Assembly: GCA_002436065.1 (NCBI GenBank)
Contig: DIXP01000021.1
Coordinates: 62,001-126,000, forward strand
Length of the DNA stretch: 64,000 nt
Source of the DNA: Chloroflexi bacterium UBA6077
GTDB lineage: Bacteria > Chloroflexota > UBA6077
Direction of reading: 5' to 3'
Shown: positions 9,333 to 16,167 of the stretch, in pieces
Position numbering within the stretch: the stretch's first letter is position 1
Layout: every line of letters starts with the position of its first letter
Notes under the pieces: model-generated
What the model was told of the DNA's origin: nothing
The model's input: the letters and a program-made list of their open reading frames with translations, nothing else
Database searches by the model: none
Position numbers and translations under genes: made by a program

Positions 9333-10501
9333 CTGGCTGCCTCCGACTGGAATCGCACCAGCACGTGCTCGCGCTGGCTCGTCTCTAGGTTCGCCACCGC
9401 GAACCACTCTCCTGCTGTTGGCCGGTTCTGCATGAGCGCGGCGCACAGCACTTGGCGCCCATCGGTAGACCACGCCAGCCGCGAGATGGGCAGGGGCAGG
9501 GAGTCCTCCTGACCAAGGTCGGCCAGGTAGCGGAACTCGCCGTCGGTTCCCGCGAGGCAAAGGGAGTTGATCCGGCCTGCCCGCGTGAGAAAGGAGACCC
9601 ACGTTCCATCCGGGCTCCAGTCGCAGTTGCTCGCGACCACTTCCGCTGGAACGCTGACAAGTTCCCTGAGGTCGCTCGAAGCCGCGTTCCACAAGAGCAA
9701 CCTGGCGCGGGACGCACTACTCGGGGCGCGTCTGTGGCTGGCGATGAGAAGATGTCGTCCAACCGGTGCCCGGTTCAGGTCAAGCAACCGCTCATCGCGC
9801 TGGGCGGCACGGAGGACGTACCGCCCTTCGCCACGCTCGCAGTCGCGACTCGAGGCCCACTCCTTTTTCAGCCGTTCGTCACTGGGGAGCGAGCCCTCTC
9901 CCTTTGCGCGGTAGGCAACCCGCCCACCATCAGGTATGATCGCGAGCCTCCCGTACACTGCCGACGGACCGACGCGATGCACCCTTCCTGGACCTTCCAC
10001 TAACCGGAGCTGCCGCTCGCCGCCCGGCGGTAGCACCACGGCCAGCGCGACACGGCCGTCTCGGCCGAAGCGGGCCTTCTCCATGCTTGCCCCGGGATAG
10101 GTCGGCCGACGCCGCGCTAGCAACGGCGATCGCAGCCATAGGTCGGGATCGACGGCCATCGTCTCGTCAGGACCGGCCCTAATTACGTAGTTGGACTCAT
10201 CGTGGCCATCACAGCTAAGGTTGGCGCGATGTTCGCCGGAGACAATGGTGGTGGTGAGCGGCGTGGACCCGTAGGCCTGTCCTTCCACCTCGACGGTCGC
10301 CCCGACCGGCACGCTGCCGACCCGAAGGGTCGCGATTGCCACCTCTTCATGCTTCTGCACCGCCATGCGGAAAGCGGCTATCCTGCCGATACTGAGTACG
10401 ACAACGCCGACAGCGATGACCAAAGTCCACTGAGTGCGTGCAGTGCGCCAAAGCTGGGCGAAGTCCAGGGGCTCGATGACGACAATGAAAAGAAGCTGCA
10501 C
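9329..10501 (-). CDS. Membrane-anchored PEGA/beta-propeller protein heading the transfer operon
   Basis: A 390-residue protein: short cytoplasmic start, one TM helix (LVIAVGVVVLSIGRIAAF, ~27-45), then a PEGA-like domain (RVGSVPVGATVEVEGQAYGS, GEHRANLSCDGH), then WD40/TolB-like repeats (GRDGRVALAV, IPDGGRVAYRA, SPDGTWVSFLT, STDGRQVLCAA), each a two- or three-strand blade. GTG 10501 has GGAGG six bases upstream. First gene of the minus operon; its stop overlaps the TrbL start. The exposed propeller may act in recipient or envelope recognition, but function is unknown and this is not a standard conjugation gene. Confidence 0.62.
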   Translation of the reverse strand: MQLLFIVVIEPLDFAQLWRTARTQWTLVIAVGVVVLSIGRIAAFRMAVQKHEEVAIATLRVGSVPVGATVEVEGQAYGSTPLTTTIVSGEHRANLSCDGHDESNYVIRAGPDETMAVDPDLWLRSPLLARRRPTYPGASMEKARFGRDGRVALAVVLPPGGERQLRLVEGPGRVHRVGPSAVYGRLAIIPDGGRVAYRAKGEGSLPSDERLKKEWASSRDCERGEGRYVLRAAQRDERLLDLNRAPVGRHLLIASHRRAPSSASRARLLLWNAASSDLRELVSVPAEVVASNCDWSPDGTWVSFLTRAGRINSLCLAGTDGEFRYLADLGQEDSLPLPISRLAWSTDGRQVLCAALMQNRPTAGEWFAVANLETSQREHVLVRFQSEAAR

Positions 10502-10944
10502 TGGCGACCTCCGAACTGGGTGTTGAGCGTGGCCCCAGCCTAGCGATCACCAAGTACTCGGCGGCTACCCTGCCATTACATGCAAGGCACTTCCCGATTA
10601 GCACGTGGGACGACCGAAATCGGCTTCCCGTTCATGGGCGGCAATGCTTCGGGCGAGCTACGACCGAATTACTTCACGCCGGCAGGAAGCCGAGGTTGAC
10701 ACCGGTGGGTTACGATACCGACTCGCTCGGGAACCGATGGTCTCCATTCATACCCTGTCTGCTACTAGTCCTGGGACGTTCAACGGTTGGCTGCTGCCAC
10801 GATCTGACCGTTGGCAGCAGTGGCTCTAGAAGAGCTAGGCACTCGGATGTCGACCGCTCTGGACCATGCTCTCATCTTCTTGTAGCTCACGTTCGGCTCA
10901 AACGCTTGTCCGAGGCAGGCTGCTCGGGTTGATTACGTCGGCAT
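10502..10944. other. Divergent intergenic region between the transfer operon and the Ubl locus
   Basis: About 440 bp with no convincing gene; the short open frames here have no ribosome-binding site and no recognisable composition. It must carry promoters for both divergent operons, but I could not find a convincing -35/-10 pair for either. It contains the nested inverted repeats described at 10781-10820. Confidence 0.6.
10781..10820. repeat. Nested, mutually exclusive inverted repeats
   Basis: CTGCTGCCA (10791-10799) is the exact complement of TGGCAGCAG (10812-10820), giving a 9-bp stem with a 12-nt loop. CAACGGT (10781-10787) is also complementary to ACCGTTG (10807-10813), whose last two bases overlap the first stem's right arm. 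The two hairpins cannot form at the same time, an arrangement compatible with an attenuator or a regulator-binding palindrome upstream of the STAS-ATPase gene. No U-tract follows. Confidence 0.5.
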
Positions 10945-11919
10945 GTGGTCCCCTCCATGCGCCAAGAGGAACGCGGCCCTACTATTGACCACTCCACCGG
11001 TGAACTTCATAATGCCGGCATGTTTGCGCTCGTTGAACCCGACTCTCCCAACCTCACGGCATCCCATTTCGACGGCTATCTAGAGAAGCTACTGAAGGCG
11101 GCGGGTCTTAGCAGGGAAATCTGCATCGATCTCCGTGCCGTGCGCTTTATCGACCTCTTCGCCATCGTCGGCATCGCCTACAGCTGCTATGAACTGCACG
11201 AGCAACTGGGTTGCCGCGTGAGGCTCGAGGTCGATCCGGACGATGGATGCGGTGGGTATCTGCAGCGGGCCGGCTTCTTCCGGGTGCTGCCCCCCGGCAC
11301 CCAGTTGCCTGCGTCGATCAGCAGGTCGAGGCTCCAATGGATGGAGGCCCTGGAGGGAAACAACCCCGGACTGATAGAGCTCACGCCCATCGTCTCCGAC
11401 CAGGCGATCAGTGAGGTCCTGGACAAGCTCGATGCGGTACTCCGGCGCCGCCTGCACTTCCCGAAGCAGGACGCCTTCGACCTGCTGATCGTGTTCTCGG
11501 AACTGTGCAACAACATCCTCGACCACAACTCCGCCGACTGCGGGGGCCTCGCGGCTATGCAGATCTACAACCCACCTGGCGGGCGCTTCATGCAGTTCGT
11601 CGTCGCCGATAGGGGAGCGGGGATCGCGGCCACCCTGCGGCGCAACCCTAAGTACGCCCACATCCAGAACGATGCCGACGGCATCGTTGCAAGCCTCGAC
11701 CTTGGTGCGTCCGAACACCAGGAGACGACTCGCGGCAACGGCCTCTATCATCTGGTGGAGCTATCCTTCAACCACGGCGGTACGATCCACATCCGCAGCG
11801 GGATGGGCAAGACCTACCTTCGCATGGACCAGCAGCGTGGCCACAAGTTCAACGTGCCGCAGCTAACGGGCACGCAGTTCTCCATCGCCTTCCCGGATCG
11901 CCGCAGGGAGACCGCTTGA
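10945..11919 (+). CDS. STAS domain-GHKL ATPase fusion (partner-switch-like regulator)
   Basis: A 324-residue soluble protein. The N-terminal half (to ~130) has a STAS-like fold pattern (REICIDLRAVRFIDLFAIVG, LGCRVRLEV). The second half is a histidine-kinase-type ATPase: N-box FSELCNNILDHNS near 180, G1 box VVADRGAGIAATLRR near 220, G2 box TRGNGLYHLVELSF near 262. It has no phospho-acceptor domain, so it resembles anti-sigma/serine kinases such as SpoIIAB/RsbW fused to their STAS partner. GTG 10945 is the longest start; ATG 10957 or 11020 are possible, and none has a strong ribosome-binding site. It directly precedes the DUF4325 gene. Likely a sensor or switch controlling that gene or the Ubl operon (inference). 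Confidence 0.75.
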   Translation: MVPSMRQEERGPTIDHSTGELHNAGMFALVEPDSPNLTASHFDGYLEKLLKAAGLSREICIDLRAVRFIDLFAIVGIAYSCYELHEQLGCRVRLEVDPDDGCGGYLQRAGFFRVLPPGTQLPASISRSRLQWMEALEGNNPGLIELTPIVSDQAISEVLDKLDAVLRRRLHFPKQDAFDLLIVFSELCNNILDHNSADCGGLAAMQIYNPPGGRFMQFVVADRGAGIAATLRRNPKYAHIQNDADGIVASLDLGASEHQETTRGNGLYHLVELSFNHGGTIHIRSGMGKTYLRMDQQRGHKFNVPQLTGTQFSIAFPDRRRETA

Positions 11920-11945
11920 CAATCCCTGGTGGAAGATCCTATAAT
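11916..11945 (+). promoter_or_regulatory. Near-consensus sigma70-type promoter
   Basis: TTGACA at 11916-11921 and TATAAT at 11940-11945, separated by 18 bp: a full match to both consensus hexamers. The -35 box overlaps the stop codon of the STAS-ATPase gene. Transcription would begin near 11952, at or within ~15 bases of the possible start codons (GTG 11954, ATG 11963, ATG 11969), so the message would be leaderless or nearly so; no Shine-Dalgarno sequence is present. Confidence 0.75.
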
Positions 11946-11953
11946 CTGCTTCA

Positions 11954-12529
11954 GTGAATGAGATGAAGATGGATACGCAGAAGAAGGTCGAGTTCCCGCT
12001 ACGGGAAAGGGCAGGAAAGAGCAAGCTGTGGGGGCACGAGCTCGGCCGGTGGCTCCGCTCCGAGGTGGAGGCGCATCTCGAGGCGCTGCCCCCAGGTGGG
12101 GTGCTGATGATTGGGCTCAAGGGGATCGATGTATTTGATTTCAGCTTCGCCTCGGAGCTCTTCGGCCGCCTGTACGCTTCCCTGGCGACGGCTTATCCGG
12201 GTCGGGCTGTGGTGCTGGCAAGCGCGAGCGACTACGTGAAGGTGAATCTGGACGCTGCCCTCAAATCCCTGGACCAGTTGGCCTTGGTCAAGCAGGGCGC
12301 GAAGGGATGGTCCGTCATAGGTAAGGTGGCTGACACTGACCGGGAAACGCTCGAAGCCTTGGCCAGCAAGAAACGGGCGACAGCGCCAGCACTGGCCGAA
12401 ACGCTAGGCATCAAGCTGACGGCATGCAACCAGCGGCTGCGCAAGCTCGCTGACGCCGGAGCCATCCTGCGTACGCGGTTCAGCTCGGCTTCTGGAGGTG
12501 ACCAGTACCTGTATACCTGGCCTCTTTAG
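11954..12529 (+). CDS. DUF4325 (STAS-like) domain with C-terminal winged helix
   Basis: About 191 residues. The N-terminal ~110 residues (LMIGLKGIDVFDFSFASELFGRL, VVLASASDYVKVNLDAAL) match the STAS-like DUF4325 pattern. The C-terminal part (TLEALASKKRATAPALAETL, TACNQRLRKLADAGAILR) is a MarR/ArsR-like winged helix ending in a wing and YLYTWPL. DUF4325 plus helix-turn-helix next to a GHKL ATPase suggests a DNA-binding output paired with the upstream ATPase. It has its own strong promoter and is closed by a terminator that includes its stop codon. The start is uncertain among GTG 11954, ATG 11963 and ATG 11969. Confidence 0.75.
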   Translation: MNEMKMDTQKKVEFPLRERAGKSKLWGHELGRWLRSEVEAHLEALPPGGVLMIGLKGIDVFDFSFASELFGRLYASLATAYPGRAVVLASASDYVKVNLDAALKSLDQLALVKQGAKGWSVIGKVADTDRETLEALASKKRATAPALAETLGIKLTACNQRLRKLADAGAILRTRFSSASGGDQYLYTWPL

Positions 12530-12545
12530 GGGCCTCTCTTTTTTT
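12519..12545 (+). terminator. Rho-independent terminator overlapping the DUF4325 stop
   Basis: GGCCTC (12519-12524), tetraloop TTTA, GGGGCC (12529-12534) with one G-U pair, then TCTC and seven T. The TAG stop (12527-12529) lies in the loop and first stem base. It separates the regulator transcript from the Ubl genes downstream, at least partly. Confidence 0.75.
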
Positions 12546-12785
12546 GGTCCGGTCTTCACCTGGTACAGTGAAGCAGATATGGACACGATGGCGCGGCAGG
12601 CACAGGCACAGGCCGCGAAGGGTACCTTAGTGCATCCCGCGACCGCGATCAGGGCGGCGAAAACTGGGGCGCCAGCAGTCGCTGAGGTCCACGAGAGAAA
12701 CGAGAGCGCGGTGGTCTTCAGGGCAAAGCGTTACAAAGTAGGAGGCGCGGATCGTCCGGCGCCGAGAAGAGAGGAAGGGCCAGAG

Positions 12786-12977
12786 ATGGCAGCAAGGAAG
12801 AGAGAACTGATTGAGCCCCATCCCGGCGACAAGCGGTACATCAGGCGCGATGAGGAGGGCCGGTTCACCACCGATCAGGTGGATGTCGGGCGCTCGCTTC
12901 GCCAGGATGTGAAGCAGCCAGCCAAGCAGGTTGTTCCTGCGGGGCAAGGAGACAAGGGAGATCAGAAGAGGCGCTAA
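12786..12977 (+). CDS. Small basic conserved-type protein preceding the Ubl gene
   Basis: A 63-residue protein starting MAARKRELIEPHPGDKRYIR and ending in a run of Lys, Asp and Arg. It is highly charged with no hydrophobic core. The ATG at 12786 has AGGAAGGGCCAGAG upstream. The frame stays open back to ATG 12579, so a 132-residue form is possible. The pattern RELIxPxPGDKRYxRRD followed by GRF recalls a widespread family of small unannotated bacterial proteins, but I cannot give a function. It could be a substrate or adaptor of the Ubl system, by position only. Confidence 0.6.
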   Translation: MAARKRELIEPHPGDKRYIRRDEEGRFTTDQVDVGRSLRQDVKQPAKQVVPAGQGDKGDQKRR

Positions 12978-13203
12978 GGCGCCTGCGCGTCCGAGGTCGC
13001 GTTCGGGCATTGCCCTGAGGTGCTTGGAGATGCCTGGGCTCGGCTTCGGATGAGTCCACTGCTCCCGAAACATGGAGAGCATGGACGGGAGAGAAGCGCA
13101 TCTATGCCGTCGGCGGCAAGGCCGCCGCGAATACCCGACCGCTCCGGGCGATCAGAAGGGTCACCAGGCGGGTGGCCACAAAGCAGAGAAAGAGGTTTCA
13201 ACG

Positions 13204-13473
13204 GTGAACAAGAACGAGCTTAGTCTCACGATCAAGTCCCAGTCCGGCGGCACGTGGCCGGCTGCCGAGTTCAACCTGCACCAGAAGATCCGCTTGGTGC
13301 TGGACAAGGCCATGGACCAGTTCCACCTTGACTCGAGCCGCACCTACGAGGTGCTCCTCGTCCGGGGAAGCGAGCAGCGCAGCCTGCCGCTGGATGAGTC
13401 GCTGGAGGGCGCCGGAGTGCTGAGCGGCGACCAGCTCCTGGTCCGGACCGTCGGCCGGACCGTGGACGGATAA
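13204..13473 (+). CDS. Ubiquitin-like modifier protein
   Basis: An 89-residue beta-grasp candidate. Order of elements: strand LSLTIKSQSGG, strand, helix LVLDKAMDQFHLD, strand TYEVLLVRG, then LPLDESLEGAGVLSGDQLLV as in the C-terminal half of prokaryotic Ubl domains. It ends VGRTVDG, a single terminal Gly with nothing after it, so it would need no maturation before adenylation. The start is GTG 13204 after AAAGAGG; upstream frame has no site. It is followed 6 bp later by the CEHH gene and then JAMM and E1, the context that makes the Ubl assignment firm. Expected to be adenylated by the downstream E1 and attached to unknown targets. Confidence 0.8.
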   Translation: MNKNELSLTIKSQSGGTWPAAEFNLHQKIRLVLDKAMDQFHLDSSRTYEVLLVRGSEQRSLPLDESLEGAGVLSGDQLLVRTVGRTVDG

Positions 13474-13479
13474 GTAGCC

Positions 13480-13962
13480 GTGCACAAGTCGTGTGTCGAA
13501 GCCCTGGTCGCGGAAGAAGAGGCGGCGCTTCTGGGAGTCGTCGGAACGGGGAGCATTCTGCGGGTTGAACGCCGCGGGAGGCTCCTCGTCGTTGAGTTTG
13601 AGCGGGTGATCTACCAGCGCCATGCCCGAACCGGGATACCGCTCCTCGGGCAGCGGCGCACCGAACCGATAGTGGCCGCTCTCGACTGCGACAACTACGA
13701 CACCGATGCTCCCTCCTTTGCCTTCGTGACGGGTTGGGACGGGACCGAAGTCCGTCCCTTCGAGAAATGGCCCCAGGGCCCGGGGATGGTGGATCGTCAC
13801 TACAAGACCGGCAAGCCCTTTTTGTGCCGGCCGGGCACGCGCGAGTTCCACTCCCACATCCAGCACCTCGACGAGCCCTGGGACAGGTACCGGGGCCGGC
13901 TGCGCCTCAGAGATCTCGTGCTGGGCGTGGCGCGCGATCTCCAGAGTAAGGACGTATTTTGA
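13480..13962 (+). CDS. CEHH-type predicted metal-binding protein of Ubl operons
   Basis: A 160-residue soluble protein. The diagnostic segment is PFLCRPGTREFHSHIQH near residues 112-128, a Cys, Glu, His, His series matching the predicted metal-binding CEHH domain (Pfam Metal_CEHH, known from bacterial ubiquitin-like operons), followed by PWDRYRGRLRL. GTG 13480 follows the Ubl stop by 6 bp; the stop shares a base with the JAMM start (TGATG). No Cys in an E2-like context was found. It occupies the position that E2-like genes hold in other bacterial Ubl operons, so it may serve as a transfer factor or target adaptor, but its activity is unknown. Confidence 0.7.
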   Translation: MHKSCVEALVAEEEAALLGVVGTGSILRVERRGRLLVVEFERVIYQRHARTGIPLLGQRRTEPIVAALDCDNYDTDAPSFAFVTGWDGTEVRPFEKWPQGPGMVDRHYKTGKPFLCRPGTREFHSHIQHLDEPWDRYRGRLRLRDLVLGVARDLQSKDVF

Positions 13963-14474
13963 TGGGGCAATCCTTCTTGGTGATACCAAAGACGCTACGC
14001 CGCTTGATGGTCAAGGGGTCCTTGGTCGAGCACTCGCGTGAGCTCCTGGCATGCTCCGGGGAGAGGGACTTCGAGGCGGTCGTCCTGTGGCTGGGCACCG
14101 TACTGTCGGAAGTCGAGGCCAGGGTGGAGCATATCTTCTTCCCGCGACAGATCGTCTACCGCACGGAATACGGCTTGGCTGTGGAGGTTCCGGTCGAGGA
14201 GTGGACCGAGCTTGCCCTGCGGCTGCCGCCCGGCTGGTTCGTCTTGGCGAAGTTGCACACGCACGCCGGCGCGGCCTATCACTCCGACGTCGATGCCGAG
14301 AACCCCTACCTCTGCCACGAGGGCGCCATTTCAATCACGGTTCCCGGCTTCGCCCAGGCGCCGCTTGGTAACCTTGAGGAATGTTCGGTCAACGTGCTTC
14401 ATGGGGGGCGCTGGAGGGAATTGAGCGTGGCCGAAGTCGGCCAGGCGATCATCGTCGAGGAGGACGAAGCGTGA
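13962..14474 (+). CDS. JAB/JAMM-family deconjugating peptidase
   Basis: A 170-residue Zn-peptidase candidate. The JAMM signature is LAKLHTHAGAAYHSDVD near residues 91-107: HxH, then Ser and Asp with correct spacing; an upstream Glu in GTVLSEVEARVEH can complete the site. Ala replaces the usual Pro after the second His. ATG 13962 is chosen over TTG 13959 because it is coupled to the preceding stop. As the Ubl already ends in Gly, this enzyme more likely removes Ubl from targets than processes a precursor. The stop overlaps the E1 start (GTGA). Confidence 0.82.
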   Translation: MGQSFLVIPKTLRRLMVKGSLVEHSRELLACSGERDFEAVVLWLGTVLSEVEARVEHIFFPRQIVYRTEYGLAVEVPVEEWTELALRLPPGWFVLAKLHTHAGAAYHSDVDAENPYLCHEGAISITVPGFAQAPLGNLEECSVNVLHGGRWRELSVAEVGQAIIVEEDEA

Positions 14475-16057
14475 GCAACATAGAGGGCGAGGACGGTCGG
14501 CTGCGCTTTGTGCAGGCACTTCAGTTGGTCGGCACTGGAATAGGCCGCGAGGAACTCATACGCCGCCTCGACGAGACCCCCATCGCGGTCGTGGTAGGGA
14601 GGCAGGCGGCAGAGAGCCTGGCGACGCAAACCACGGCGCTCACTGCTGCGAACCTGCTCGCTCGACTCTTCCGGCGGCTAATCGTCGTCGCCCCCAAGGA
14701 GGTGCACACGCACGTCCGCCTGCCCTTCATCCAACAGGGGGAGTTCGCTGCGGCCCTGGTCGCCTTTGCAGGCCGGGTCCATCCCGATGTGAGAGCCGAG
14801 CTCCGGGATGAACCCCCTGCGGAGGCAGCAGTCCTCCATGTTTCGGACCCCGGCGCAGCCACTGGCCCCTGGAGGGTGTACTGCGCGGGCGCAGGTTGGC
14901 TTTCGCGGGTCGCCCGCCGTCCGCTGGTCTCACTACTCCCTGCGGACGAGAATCCAGTCGGGCCGCTGGTAGCTGCCGCCCTTGGAGCCGCCGAGGTCTT
15001 CAAGCTGGTCCTGGGCGACGTTCTTTCCGGCGTCGTGCCCGCCGAGGACATCGCCTTCTCCAGCCTGACCTACAGGGTGGGAGAGCAGGAGGCAGGCCCT
15101 GCGCTTGGGGGCGTCCATCTGCCTGATGTGGTCCTCGTGGGCGCGGGGTCAATCGGTTCGGCCTTCCTCTGGGGGCTTGCGCATCTACCGGACGCCTCCG
15201 GAAAGTTGACGCCAGTCGACTCCGATAGGCTCAAGCGCCATAACCTGGACCGCGCGATCCTGGTTCTCGACGGCGTTGCCGCCTCGGAGCCCGAGAAGGC
15301 CCGCTGGGCGCGGGATATGATGAAGCCGTGGATGCCGAAGCTGGGCGTCACGCCATTCTCGGGCGCCATCAGGCAGTACGTCGACACTCTGCCGCCCGAT
15401 TACCGGCTGCCGCTAGTCATCTCGGCTGTCGATTCAATAGAGAGCCGTCGAGACATTCAGGACGCTCTGCCGGAGCGGATACTGAACGCCTCGACAGGGC
15501 CGACGAAGATCGAAGTGTCGCGCCATGGAGTCCTGGGAGAAGGCCCCTGCCTATACTGCCTGTACCTCCCGGAGATTCTGGAACGCTCTCCGCTCCACGT
15601 AGCGATGGAGCGGACGGGCTTCGAGCAGCGGTACGTGGCGGAGTTGATGATACCCGACGGCAAGCGACTGCTCAGCGACGGCAACGTGCGCGGCATCGAG
15701 CAGCGTAATCGCCTGCCGCTCGGGACGCTCAGGCACCACGTTGGCCGGCGCCTGCCGGAGTTGCTCCGGAACCAGATCTGGTACAGCCAGGCGCCAGTCT
15801 CGACTGAGGGCGGCCAGGCTCTGGTAACCACGGCCTTCGTGTCGGCGCTGGCCGGCTTTTTGCTGCTCGCCGAGACGATCAAGGAGGCTGATCCCTCCCT
15901 GGCCTCGTATCGCCTCGACCGTGTGTACGAGCAGGAACTGCTGGCTGTGCCAAACGAGTTCATCTACCCGGGAGAGCGCGATGCAACGGGATACTGTCTC
16001 TGCCACGACCCATTGCGTCAGCGTCTCTATCAAGAGAAATACCCCAAGGCGAGGTAG
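14471..16057 (+). CDS. E1/ThiF-like Ubl-activating enzyme
   Basis: A 528-residue protein. A ~215-residue N-terminal domain resembles a second, degenerate Rossmann-like unit (GAGWLSRVARRPLVSLLPAD). The ThiF/E1 adenylation domain follows: VVLVGAGSIGSAFLWGLAHL near 222-241 for nucleotide binding, VDSDRLKRHNLDR with the conserved Asp, Asn and Arg, and VISAVDSIESRRDIQ. CLYC near 360 and CLC near 509 could form a zinc site; either of the first pair could instead be the thioester Cys. GTG 14471 overlaps the JAMM stop. This is the last gene of the operon, followed by a convergent intergenic space. It should adenylate the Ubl C-terminus; a two-domain E1 with a degenerate N-half is typical of prokaryotic Ubl operons. 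Confidence 0.83.
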   Translation: MSNIEGEDGRLRFVQALQLVGTGIGREELIRRLDETPIAVVVGRQAAESLATQTTALTAANLLARLFRRLIVVAPKEVHTHVRLPFIQQGEFAAALVAFAGRVHPDVRAELRDEPPAEAAVLHVSDPGAATGPWRVYCAGAGWLSRVARRPLVSLLPADENPVGPLVAAALGAAEVFKLVLGDVLSGVVPAEDIAFSSLTYRVGEQEAGPALGGVHLPDVVLVGAGSIGSAFLWGLAHLPDASGKLTPVDSDRLKRHNLDRAILVLDGVAASEPEKARWARDMMKPWMPKLGVTPFSGAIRQYVDTLPPDYRLPLVISAVDSIESRRDIQDALPERILNASTGPTKIEVSRHGVLGEGPCLYCLYLPEILERSPLHVAMERTGFEQRYVAELMIPDGKRLLSDGNVRGIEQRNRLPLGTLRHHVGRRLPELLRNQIWYSQAPVSTEGGQALVTTAFVSALAGFLLLAETIKEADPSLASYRLDRVYEQELLAVPNEFIYPGERDATGYCLCHDPLRQRLYQEKYPKAR

Positions 16058-16167
16058 GTAATGGGGCTGAGGCGCAACGATAGACCAGCCTGTCTTGAAG
16101 AGCGTTGCAGCCCTACCACTTCCAGCGGGCCTCTGGGTGACACCCGCTGTGGGGCCGCAAAACGTTA

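Noticed and set aside
16123..16149. Possible convergent terminator (CAGCGGG/CCCGCTG)
   Set aside because: 7-bp stem with a long loop and no T-run; too weak to list as a terminator between the E1 and BTAD genes.
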